A stretch of 64,000 nucleotides of DNA, from the NCBI GenBank assembly GCA_030141605.1, contig JAQGDQ010000047.1, positions 744,001 to 808,000 on the forward strand, given 5' to 3'. The notes under the pieces are model-generated. The model saw only the letters and a list, made by a program, of their open reading frames with translations. It searched no databases and was not told the DNA's origin. How positions within the stretch are numbered: the first letter of the stretch is position 1; every line of letters begins with the position of its first letter. This stretch comes from Tubiluchus corallicola (lineage: Eukaryota; Priapulida; Priapulimorpha; Priapulimorphida; Tubiluchidae). Below are positions 24,701-46,200 of this stretch, in pieces. Both the position numbers and the translations under genes were made by a program.

Positions 24701-26227
24701 GTGGAGAAATAGGCCGAGAAATCCGTCCCTTGTGTTAAGGTCTTTAAAATATTGAATCGCACAAGGTCTTAAATTCAGAAAGAACATTTGCTGCACCATT
24801 TCTTCTTCTTGTAGTGAAAATGACTCTTTGTGCTCTATAACCAATTAATACCCAATTCAAATACACAGTACTTTTGTACCTAAATTTATCTTACTTCACA
24901 CAGATAAATAAATTAAAATTAAGCCTCACTAAAAGTAGGTCAAGTACTGTATCTTGTATAATTTGTATGTGTTGATGTAAATTGTACCAAGCAAACTTTA
25001 CTTAATCGCTGCAAAACTAACTGGGTATTATAAGTCATTTTCTTAAACGTTTACATTCATTAGTCTAGAAAAAAATATTGTCACTACCTTTACTTATGTT
25101 TCAGCAAATTTTACGAATCTTGGCCTAATTTGCTCTTCAGCATAATTTCTGTTTTAAAAGTTTTATTATTCTATGACAGTGTATCAGCGGTGCTACTAAA
25201 CATTATGTATATTTATTTTGTGTCTCTGTAGTTGGGGATCATGATGGATGCATGAATGGAAAGCAATATTTTCAATGTCCAAAAAACCATGGAGTGTTTA
25301 TGCCTCTGAATGATGTCACATGTTTGCCTAGTAAATCAAAAGTGAGTGTATGTAATAAGTGCTTTTATTGTCATTCTGTTAATTAAAAAATTGCTGTAAA
25401 AATCTCGCAAATTTTTTTTCAAAAGTTTAGTTAGCATTAGATTAATAATTTATTTAAAAACTATAAAAATGTAAGCAAAAGTTTATTGAGTTTGTTCCTT
25501 GGTTGGCATTATACCTGTTACTAAAGTGGAAAAAAATTGAGCGTGAATCTGGCTTTGAACTTTGCATCTTCAAGTTACAAGCCAAATGCTATAACCACTA
25601 GACTACACAGGCCCTTGCAATTATGAATTATAATGGACCATGATCATGTCTTTGAAGCTCTAGTGGTCAGGGCATGTAATCCAAAGTACAGTTCAAATCC
25701 AAGTTCAAAAAATCTAACAGCCAAGTAAAATTTCAGAAATTAAATATTAGTTGTAAATTAAGATTCTGCTTAAATGAGTTTCTATTTTCTTGAATTTTTT
25801 AACATAAAAACTGTACCATTTCGCATTACTTACTTTGTGTATAAACGAATTTGCATACTTGTCTGCATTCTAATAGGTGTATTAGCCTCAAAAACAAGGA
25901 TTTTTACAAGAGGCATTGAGTTTTAAAAAATGTTTCATGCAAAGATATTACAAAGCCATTACCATATAATATACTGCATGTAAAAAAATCTACTGGATTA
26001 GATTATATCTGTTTTTTTTTCTAATATTTCAAATTTCAGCTTCTCTTTGGAAAGTGGATTATTTTGTGTGTGTAAGTAAACCTATTTCAATAGTTTTAAT
26101 CTTACATAACCATTCATTTTTTATTTTTCAGCAATCTTCTGTGAATTCGTCCAAGGATTTAACACCGACGTCAACATTGCAGAGGCACTACAAAGCTTTA
26201 AAACAGAATCTAGAAACTACTCTATAG
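12720..26227 (+). CDS. CAP-Gly domain protein, Ser-rich with coiled coil (9 exons)
   Basis: Exons: 12720-12780 (inferred start), 13182-13320, 15960-16104, 16444-16784, 17538-17888, 22627-22761, 23243-23379, 25232-25341, 26132-26227. Total 1515 bases, 504 residues. All junctions are GT-AG and phases agree. Residues 22-80 form a charged helical region ending LEKKIDVLSHENRFL; about 85-230 are Ser/Pro-rich and look disordered; 240-280 is a short coiled coil (LERKFEEANLHNLHLAQELG); about 350-370 is a Cys cluster (CKCLSCAKSC). Residues about 396-466 form a CAP-Gly domain (FVGIELDSAV, YFQC, HGVF), split by an intron. CAP-Gly domains bind microtubule plus-end proteins and EEY/F tails, so a cytoskeletal role is likely. 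The usual GKNDG reads GDHDG (438-442), so ligand binding may differ. It is not clearly CLIP, dynactin or KIF13B. Exon 1 is weakly supported (A at -3, donor GTGAGC); the other exons are firm. Confidence 0.85.
13838..14890 (-). mobile_element. Dead non-LTR retrotransposon (LINE) in CAP-Gly intron 2
   Basis: The minus strand carries broken pieces of a non-LTR reverse transcriptase in the correct order. Around 14830, WMGYYKELLNST resembles the linker before the RT. At 14770-14560, LKRYKSSGPDNINWEHA resembles the K-x-SGPDG-x-x-EH block. Then RPIALSSALRELF appears, and further on CSQIKYLGHILSDDCNDNFD and a C-terminal part that ends near 13838 (resembling the KVKYLGHIIRDD block of a LINE clade common in aquatic animals). 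Stops and frameshifts are frequent and the central catalytic YxDD region is missing. It lies antisense to the host gene. Confidence 0.75.
17889..22626 (+). other. Large intron 5 of the CAP-Gly gene
   Basis: A 4.7 kb intron between GTAAAT and TTTTTTTCAG. I find no exon or clear transposon in it. The stretch 18890-18990 resembles 49940-50060, sharing AGTATGGCAGA(T/A)GAAAT and CAGTC(A/G)C, so a diverged dispersed repeat is likely present. Confidence 0.5.
22965..23146 (+). mobile_element. 182-bp MITE with CAGTCAAACCTC ends
   Basis: It starts CAGTCAAACCTC and ends GAGGTTTGACTG, a perfect 12-bp terminal inverted repeat; a TA precedes it. A relative lies at 29171-29349, and the ends also resemble the larger element at 26683-27144. 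The terminal sequence and TA target fit the pogo/Tigger branch of Tc1/mariner (assignment from general knowledge of such ends). It is in CAP-Gly intron 6. Confidence 0.8.
24179..24250 (+). repeat. tRNA-derived SINE-like fragment
   Basis: AATGGCTAAGTAGTATGTTG resembles a polymerase III box A, and GGGTTCGAACTC about 35 bases on is a near-perfect box B. No cloverleaf with a good acceptor stem forms, so this is the head of a tRNA-derived SINE and not a tRNA gene. It lies in CAP-Gly intron 7. Confidence 0.5.
25541..25612 (-). repeat. tRNA-like SINE head or tRNA pseudogene
   Basis: Read on the minus strand it begins GCCTGTGTAGTCTAGTGGTT, with box A TAGTCTAGTGG and box B AAGTTCAAAGCC, total 72 bases. 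The anticodon position reads TGT (Thr-like). The acceptor stem pairs poorly and box B departs from GGTTCGAATCC, so it should not be functional. It is in CAP-Gly intron 8. Confidence 0.55.
25645..25712 (+). repeat. Second tRNA-like SINE head, opposite orientation
   Basis: GAAGCTCTAGTGGTCAGGGCAT (box A) is followed by CAGTTCAAATCC (box B). It begins 33 bases after the minus-strand tRNA-like unit at 25541-25612, making a head-to-head pair of polymerase III-like promoters. Confidence 0.5.
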
Positions 26228-28885
26228 CAAAACTTTGAAGTTATACCTAAACTATTTATTTGGCTGAGTTGTTTTAATGTCTATGTTTTTTGCATAATAC
26301 AGGTAGGTTTAACAAGTTTTATTCATTAATGTTATTCATTCTAGAACGAAAAATACATATAAAAAACTTTTGTTCGATTGCACATTATACTTATTTCCTT
26401 TTAGAAACTCCTGAATACAGTGCATTTTTAATCTAATTTAATTTATACTTGTCTAGCACAGTTTCAATGGATGACTATCTCAGAGGTACTTTATACTAAT
26501 TAAAATTTAGCAAAATTATTCTTAAGTTTGTACTTAAAAACTTGAAATGCAGTGACCTGAAAATATAGCCTTACTGTCTAGTGCAATATTCCTGCTATTT
26601 AAATTTAAAAATCAGTTTAACATGAGTTTTTACTCAACAAACCAGTGTTTATCATTGATATAGATCTTGGCATTACATCTTACAGTCAAACTCGGATATA
26701 AGGGACACCCCCGGACGGGAAAAATCATCCCTTATATCCGATGTTCCTTATAGCCAAAGTTGAGTCAGACAGAGTGTGTGTCTAACTGTTCGTTTTTTCT
26801 GGTATTTTCTGTACTTTTATCCACATTTTTATGGATTATTGCTACATAGTGCAAACGGTATGTAGGAAGCTCCTTCAGTGTTGCGAGATATATGTGTCCG
26901 CGGAAAGTGAGCTGTTCGAAGGCTGAGTTTGCGAAAAATTAAGGTTAAAAATCCTCCTTATATGTGAGGTAATTTACCTGGGTTTCTATTATGCAGGACC
27001 TGAAGATATCGTCCCTTATAACCAAAAGTCTCTTATATCCGAGTACCTTATATACGAAGATTTTTATAAGGAAAAACGTTACAAAAATCGGGACCGGTGT
27101 TGGTGGTCCCTTATAAGCGAGTACCTTATTCCCAAGGTTGACTGTATTTGAACATCATTAAATGACATTAGAATGACAGTTAAGTTTTATGGATATCTCA
27201 AAGCTCAAAATTTGACAATTAATGACAACACCAGTGACAGAAAGTTTCAAATAATTTCTGTCAATATGACAACGTTAATACTGATTTGTTATTTGCGAGG
27301 AGTATGTTATACAATGTGTGGGTTAATCTTTACTAGTAATTTACGTAGTAACAGCGCCTACATATATATGATGACGTTTGACACTTCGTCAATAAATTGT
27401 TACCTTGTAATACTAACCCTAGGTTTTAAATTAATGTATTATTATCAGTGTGAAACATTACTATCTGCTAACTTGTTTCTTGTCTTTTAAAGACGTCTCA
27501 TTGCTACTTGACTTTTTAGTCGACAATAGTTAACTACATTAATTACTTAAAGAATTATTTGGATTACAATTTTATAACAGCAATGTGTATTATCTACACG
27601 TACTATCTTTGTATTTTCAGTACAATGTAAAAGCCATTATAATTCAGTCAACACAAAGGTTTAAACCTGCAGAGGGCAAATATTTTCTTTGCCGTATTTG
27701 TATTGTTACCAGGGTTGTTTGGTTTGCGTACATTTCATTCTGTACATCATCTTCTAGATATAAACAAAGCTGTTATGAAGTGTAGCTATTTGCCAGTTAT
27801 GCAAACTCTTTGCCTGTTTGATCTAGTTATTCTTCTAATTAACTTGACAACATGTGGTGTGTTCACATGAGCCTGTGTCGTTGTACCAGATCTTAATGTT
27901 TTGTGTAAATGCTATAGTAGTTATTGTTGTGTTGATATTACTAGGGTTTAAAATATAAACTAAAATTTATATAATTAATTTAATCGCATTGTGCTGTTTG
28001 CTGTACTCACTTGGTTAACGCCGTATAAACTGGCAGCTTGTATCCATGACAAACTAATCGCAACATCAAGAATACTATGTGGAAAGTGCAAGCATTATTG
28101 ATAATTAGAAGGTGGTGGATTGCCTGGTGGTTCAGTAGCGAATAGCATACTATAATCATGAATAGTAATTGATGCCTGATGGCGTGAAAATGATTAGGTA
28201 ATTTGAGATGTGATGGGTTGCTGGTTTTTTACATTAAAGATGGAAACCTATATTTTGGCCCTATATTAAAGATGATGGAAACTTTTGCCATGGCCTGAAC
28301 TCGTTAAAATATTAAGTAAGAAATCATTATTATGACACCAGATATGAAAAATCTAAACGACATGAGAATAAAATGCTTGGTTGCTTATTCAGAGATAATA
28401 GGTAATTCTAATGTTCCTCAAGTAAAATAAATACAAGTCAGCACACCTTTATATATCATAATAAAATAACATAAATCAGACAAACAACGTTTTACTACAC
28501 GAATTCTGCAATTCACAGTAGTTGACACAATTTTTAATGTAGATAAAAAAAGCCGGAAATTAATAGTTTACACTGATCAGCAATCTTAACTGATAATTTT
28601 TTGAGCTGTAAAAATGATTTAAAGTTTACGGTGTAAGCCTACAGATGTTCAGCTGCCATTAGCAACTCACCCCATTGCCAAAAGCTGGTTGGCATTAAGT
28701 TTCATTTATATAACCGCAAAGAAATTTGATAATATATGTTATGCTACGAGTCTAGTTCGTGCTCAGTCAGCAGCATTGAGCACTGACTAGCTCCACAAAC
28801 TGGGTCTATGTGCTGTTATTGGCTGGTATAGAGAACATCATTTTTTATGTTCTTCTGATTTTTAGATACTCTAAATTATTTTTCT
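26228..28885. other. Intergenic space between convergent genes
   Basis: This lies between the 3' ends of the CAP-Gly gene (+) and UBA5 (-). It contains the TA-flanked inverted-repeat element at 26683-27144 and otherwise AT-rich sequence. The largest reading frame (105 codons, 27173-27490) shows no motif and a composition like noncoding DNA. I see no further gene. Confidence 0.6.
26683..27144 (+). mobile_element. 462-bp non-autonomous Tc1/mariner-like element
   Basis: Starts CAGTCAAACTCGGATATAAG and, on the other strand, CAGTCAACCTTGGGAATAAG, and is flanked by TA on both sides, the target of Tc1/mariner transposons. The motif CCTTATA(T/A) with variants recurs several times inside. There is no coding capacity. 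It lies about 450 bp after the stop codon of the CAP-Gly gene. Confidence 0.8.
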
Positions 28886-40105
<11,220 letters not shown>

Positions 40106-43100
40106 AATGATACACAGTATAACGTCAAAGTCTTTGACAAGTTTAATTAAACAATTCAGGTATATTCAAATAAAAATGAAAAGAAACAACTTAACAGCTG
40201 CTTATTTCCTAAATACAGTAAGTTATCAAACAGCGAACCACGTGGAACCTGTCGTTAATAAACAAGCCGGAAGCTCCGATTGGTTAAAATTTATCGCGCG
40301 CTGTATTGTGGTATACTTATGTCTGCCTACGTGTTTGTTTTTGTTTGTATTTGAATCATGGATCTAGATCTAAATCCATGATTGAAGCCCAAGAGTTGGA
40401 TGGTTGACTATAGTCTATCGTTGGCATTGAGCGCGCCATTCTTATTGCACTTTTGAATTTACTTAATGTTCTCTGGAGCTATTACTCATTAATAGATTGG
40501 TATTACTGCTAGAAAGGATACTGTATTAAAGTTATATATTTTGTTCATTTGTTAATAATAGTTAGCAGCAAAGTAGATCTTTGTGTTTTTTGCTAATGCA
40601 ATGTGACAAAAAATCTAGAATATCATGTAATGCTGAACTGTGGAAAATAAATGAATTGAACTATACCTTACTGAGTATTGTACTATGCTACGAAGTTTGT
40701 GCACTGTATCGAACATAATGATAATTATTTTGATAACTTACTAATAGTTTACCTTTCAGACTTAATAACTCAGCTGGCCACATGGCCTTGATGCTGAGCC
40801 TTCAATTTCTTTTCAAAATACTAATATTTGGGGCGCTAATTACATCGTCTGGCAAGACATTCCAGCAAGGAATAACTCTTTCGGTGAAATGGTGGCCTCT
40901 TAAGTTAATACGATAGAAACCCTGGAATAGCTTAATCAAATGTCCATAGAGACGATGAGTGGTACCGAGAAGTCATCTTTACTCAAGATGTGGTCAACTC
41001 ATTCCAGATTTTGAAACAACGAATAAGATCTATAGTTTTGCGTCTCTGTTACAGTTTGGTAATGTCTTCAGCTTGCCCATCAGTCATAAATCTAAGGCAG
41101 TGACCCTGAATCCGCTGAAGCTGATTAATTTGGGTGATATACTGAGGTGGCCAGATAACTGCTGCATACTAGCTTAGGCCGAACCAATGACCATGACAGA
41201 ACAGCCCATTTGATCAAGCTTATCCCTCTGTTTACTGATTTTTCGACCCTAGTTATATGCGTATCCCATTTTAAGTCCTTCGAAATCCATGTGACCAAAT
41301 CTTTTTTACTTCAGTTGGTTGATTAATTTCGAACCCACAAAGCTTGTATCTGAAATCATACTTGGGTCTGATGCGAAGCACAGAACAGTTTAGCCAGTTT
41401 TAGGAGCAATAGGTACAACTCACATCATCTTTCTACCTGCAATGCACTGCTTTGTAGGTTGATGCAGTCTCGGTATGTATGTCTTCCCTTGTAGATTTTG
41501 ACATCGCCTAAATATAATACTGACTTTCCATTAAGACATTTGGGAAGGTCATCAACATAGATTAGGAAGCAGTATGGTCTCCCAAAAGACTTCCCTGTGA
41601 GATTCCTTCCACAATGAGTTCTTTCCACAATAGCTTCAAATATCTGTATAGACTTTGTATAAATGCTGCTGTCAATCCATATTGTACAGATCATCCCCAG
41701 CCTGATACGGTTCAGGGTATTGAGATGGCACATACTCCTTTGCACATGGATTCATTTCCGTAGCTCGATCCTGAGCCGATAACATGGGCTCCACCATTTT
41801 TGTAAAATATTTCCACCATCTTTGTACATTAAGCTTCATTTAAAGGCAAAATAGAACCACGTGGCGGCTGGCTTATGTTCGTGTTCTCATGATACTGATA
41901 ATGCCAAGGTTTGGTTGGTCCGGCAAAGTGAACAATTTTAACTCTGTTTGCGAACTGAGATATCCCACTAAGACAGTAAATATAGCTGAAACTAATACCT
42001 GTTATTGTAGTTGTATTGTAGATGAAGGGTAGTCGTTCCCATGAGTATATTCCTGGAGCTGCTTTGGTGTCCAGATTTGGTCTACAAACAGAAACTCCGC
42101 TATTGAAGTTATCTGGTCATCCAGCATCTATGTTGTCAATGGCTAAATGCTACAAAATTGCTCTGAGCATGCGCAGTAAAATCTTTACATGAAGCAATTT
42201 ATAGATATCAAATTTATAGCAATAGTTAAAACAACTTTCAGGAAAAATACGCTGTAACTTTACGTTTCAGTATAACAGTTGGCCTAATTTCAAGGTTAGC
42301 TTCAAATGGTATGACAAAAACCCTGGTAAAATATCTACTGAATGCTCTTGCGATTTAATTAATTAATAAACTTATCTGCTACATGATGCAAAGATCTTTC
42401 TACGAATGTACTGTAGGCATACTGTTTGCCAATGTACAAATATAATCAGTCCCTTTAAAAACACAGTTATATTACAGCAAAGGCAAACTTAGATGAAAAA
42501 CGGTAATGACCATGATGATGACGATGATGATTGCCATGAATTTCATTTTGTCACGGGATTTCAGTTGATTAAATTTAAAACCAAATCACAAAAACATCTA
42601 ACTCCAAAATAAAGTTCCAAATATTTAATTACACAAGTTTAGGTCAGAACGAGAAAACACAACCGTTTTAGCCAAAGTAAAGAAAAAACCACACCTCTCC
42701 AAACTGGTCCAAAAGAAAGTTCCTGCTCAAATGGGTATCAATGCACCAAACAAGTTTTGTGAAAAAAGTAGGACCAGTTAAACCAATTATTGTGTAAATA
42801 CATTAATATAGCTACACACTTGTGGACTTCAATCAAGTTCACAATGATGATGATATTGATTATGATAGTAATAACAGTTACAACTAAGTAAGAGGTGCCA
42901 TGTTCTTTGTGCAAGGATGATCCTTGAACTAAGGATAAGGATTTATTATGCATGAAAAAGAATAGTGCAGACCGTCAAGTCAGCTACCTCAACATATAAG
43001 TTAATGCGAGAAACACTGCAGTACAAAATGTAAATTGTCAAAATAAAATATAGTTTACTGATGAATAGCTAACTCTGGGTTTCAATTCAGAATTGTGAAT

Positions 43101-43235
43101 ATAAATATATATAAATTCTTAGGTAGCTGTTGCTAAATGCTATGATTATTTGTGACAGCTTAAACTTTTGAGCTATTGTAACACTGTGAAAAATGATTTT
43201 ATTTTTAGAAATTTGATCTGGACTGTGTGCTGGAC
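40106..43235. other. Intergenic region between divergent UBA5 and JMJD4
   Basis: It should hold the promoters and 5' untranslated regions of both genes. I see no TATA box, CpG-rich island or recognisable operator. It includes a dead LINE fragment (40755-41770, minus). The rest is AT-rich and without a gene. JMJD4 may have a noncoding first exon here, because a TAG-ended acceptor lies just upstream of its ATG. Confidence 0.5.
40755..41770 (-). mobile_element. Dead LINE fragment, reverse transcriptase C-terminal half
   Basis: On the minus strand the frame 41745-41425 reads FGRPYCFLIYVDDLPKCLNG then SVLYLGDVKIYKG, the PLLFLIYINDLP and LFADDTKIY blocks of CR1/jockey-type reverse transcriptases. 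The catalytic ADD is changed (LGD). Downstream, across frameshifts and stops, come EVKKDLGVWISKDLKWDTHI, NQLQRIQGHCLRF, DLIRCFKIWNEL and a terminal KRKLKAQ-like block, in family order, ending near 40755. It is inactive; the 5' half is absent. Confidence 0.85.
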
Positions 43236-46200
43236 ATGGTGACACTCACAAAGATCAGTGATTATTGCCATAATAGATCATACAGTCACATTGATACAGT
43301 CACAGTGGAAAAAGCTTTGTCAGTGGGCGATTTCTATAAAGTCTACTTGATACCAAATGTGCCTTGCATTCTTGGCAACTTTGTTACTGAAAATTGGCCC
43401 TGCACGAGAGACTGGGTTACTGGGGATGGGACACCAGATTTCGATTTTCTAGAAAGAAATTATGGTAAAGTTCACAGATAATTTAATATTGTCAAGTTGT
43501 AGGTGATAAAATCCATAACCACATGTTAACCTTCGCTAAAGTATTTTTTGCAATAGCTTAAAGCTTTGGCTTGCAGAGTATTCTGTATTCAAGATAATTT
43601 TTTTTGTTTTAGGTTATTGTAATGTTCCTGTCGCAAACTGCAATGAGCAAAAGTATTACGCTCAGACTAAAGTTCAGAAGACAATGAGGGAGTTTCTTAA
43701 ATATTGGACACAGTATAGAAGTAGCAGTTGTAGCGATAGTCAGTGCCTTTATTTGAAAGACTGGCATTTTGTCAAGTAAGACATTTGCATGTACGGTTGT
43801 CTTAGCCTTTTAACCATCTAATCGTGTTCTTACAATTGAAAATTGTATTTCTCAAATGTTAATTATATATATAGAGCAACATTTCTTTCTTTTTAACAAT
43901 GTTCTTCTAAATTATAGGTTTTATTATTAGAAAATTTTGCGAAGTGGTGTGCTTTCAAATTTCCAATCTTTTAAAAATAAATGCGCTCGTAAACTGTGGG
44001 TCATGACAAAATTATCATTTTCCCAAGTGGTACATTTATGTGAAGTCAAATTTGTTCAGCTAAGTACTACATAAGTACCTAGATGTTCGAAATATTCAAC
44101 TTAGACTTTATGACCTATTTACTGCAGAGATGTACCTGGTTACACAGCATATGAAACACCAACATATTTTACATCTGATTGGTTAAATGAGTACTGGGCT
44201 TCAATCACTGAATTGGATGATTATCAGTTTGTTTACATGGGACCACAAGGATCATGGTTTGTTTATGTTATTGTATGTTAGCATTGCTTACTATTAAATA
44301 TTTAACTAAAATTTAATGTAGTAAACTGTGTATAATTTACAAGATTATGTGTGAATGAATGGTTGATTATTTCCAATCATTCTATTTTTGAAATCAAATA
44401 TTGCCTAAAAGGAAAATGTGTAAAAAATCAGAATTAAGCCTGGATTTGTACCAAGGATATTGAAGTTACAAATTTAGTATCTTGATTACAAAGAACTGAG
44501 TGGTTTGGCTTTTAGGACATGGAGCTTTGACCCAATGATCACTGGCTCAAATTCATGCAAGTCGGTCATATTAATTGTGTGGTTTGTTTTACCAATTCAC
44601 GTTTTTATTTAGATCATATAAATCTTTGATCGAGTAAGATTCAGTTTTCAAGATTTTTCAAGATATTATATTGGGCATTTTCAGACCTCAATTTTTGCTT
44701 GTTCATTGTAAAAATGGTTTCATTCTGAAAATTAAATATAAATTTTTAATAACACTTTTTTGTTTACTTGTTAATAACATGAATCAGTGCTTACTTTTAC
44801 ACTAAATTTGTCTGAATTTTGCATTGTAGTACCAAAATTTCTGTGAATTGACAGATATGTGACTTGAACTGGGTATACAGCTTTTTTACACTGCAAAGCA
44901 GTAGCTTTGTAGATATCCAAGCCTATAAATGAGTAGCATGGTAACATTTTGCATTTTGTGTTTTGTAAAGCTGAGTAAGCATAAATGCATTCATTCTGCA
45001 GTCAATTTTTAATGGTAGTTTTTTGCTTATGTGAGAAATAATGAAGAGAGTGAAGATGGATAAAAAAACAAATTTGTCATTAAGTAAAGCAGCTGCTGTT
45101 ATGCAAAAAATATCTTAATGTTAAATTTCTGAATATAGGACTCCATACCATGCAGATGTTTTCCGATCCTACAGTTGGTCTGCTAATGTTTGCGGTCGAA
45201 AAAAGTGGATATTTACACCACCTGGACACGAAGAATATTTAAGAGATTCCCTTGGCAACATAGCTTATGATTTACAGTCTTCAGACCTTCTTGACAAAAA
45301 AATGTTAGTATTGACTATTGATATAATTACAATTACTAAAGCTACAGTTGTTAGTTTGTTTATATTTAAGTACTCAGTTTAGAGTATACAATCATAATTT
45401 AGTCAAACCAATTTTCTTTTTGACAAAAATTGTGTTTTACTATGTATTCACCTAGGTATCCTAATATACCAGATAAAGCAAAGCTTATAGAAGTAATTCA
45501 AGAGCCTGGTACAATAATCTTTGTTCCTAGTGGGTGGCACCATCAGGTCTGGAATCTGGTTAGTGAAGTTTTGTTTTATGCTATAAAAGTACGAAAAGTT
45601 GTGCATTTCCTGTCAAAATACTCTGTTTGTATTTTTCACGATCGGCTTTTATTCAGTTTTTAAGTCACAAAAACAGGCTTGCTATTTCTAAAACTTTGCT
45701 GTGTAGTACATTTTTTCGAATTATATGACACTAATAAACAAGTAAGTGAGTAAGATTGATTACATTGACAGAAATTATTGAAAAAATTATGATTGGCATA
45801 AAAGGTTCAACACAGTATTAGGAAAGAACCCAAATGCTATTATTGTATAATTCTGTTCATTGCAGAAATTTTTGCAGACATATCTAGATCTTTTCGGTCT
45901 TTTAGATTCAAGTACATGTCAGTAAAAATTATTAACTATTAAAATTCAGTAAAAATAAAAGTTATTAAAATAAGTCTTGTTTTTGGAAAGCTCTTGAGCA
46001 ATGTTTTGTTAAAATAACAGTTGGAAAAATGATTTTTGCTGCTGTTTTGTTTTTTTTACTAAAGCTGTTTGTCTTACTGATGTCTTACATGATTGTTCAA
46101 ATTACAGGAGGATACTGTTTCTTTAAATCACAACTGGTTAAATGGCTTTAATATTGATATCACATGGTTGTTTCTCCAGTCAACACTTGCTGATGTAAAG

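Noticed and set aside
27173-27490. 105-codon plus-strand frame between the convergent genes
   Set aside because: No recognisable motif, no adjoining exons, composition like flanking intergenic DNA.
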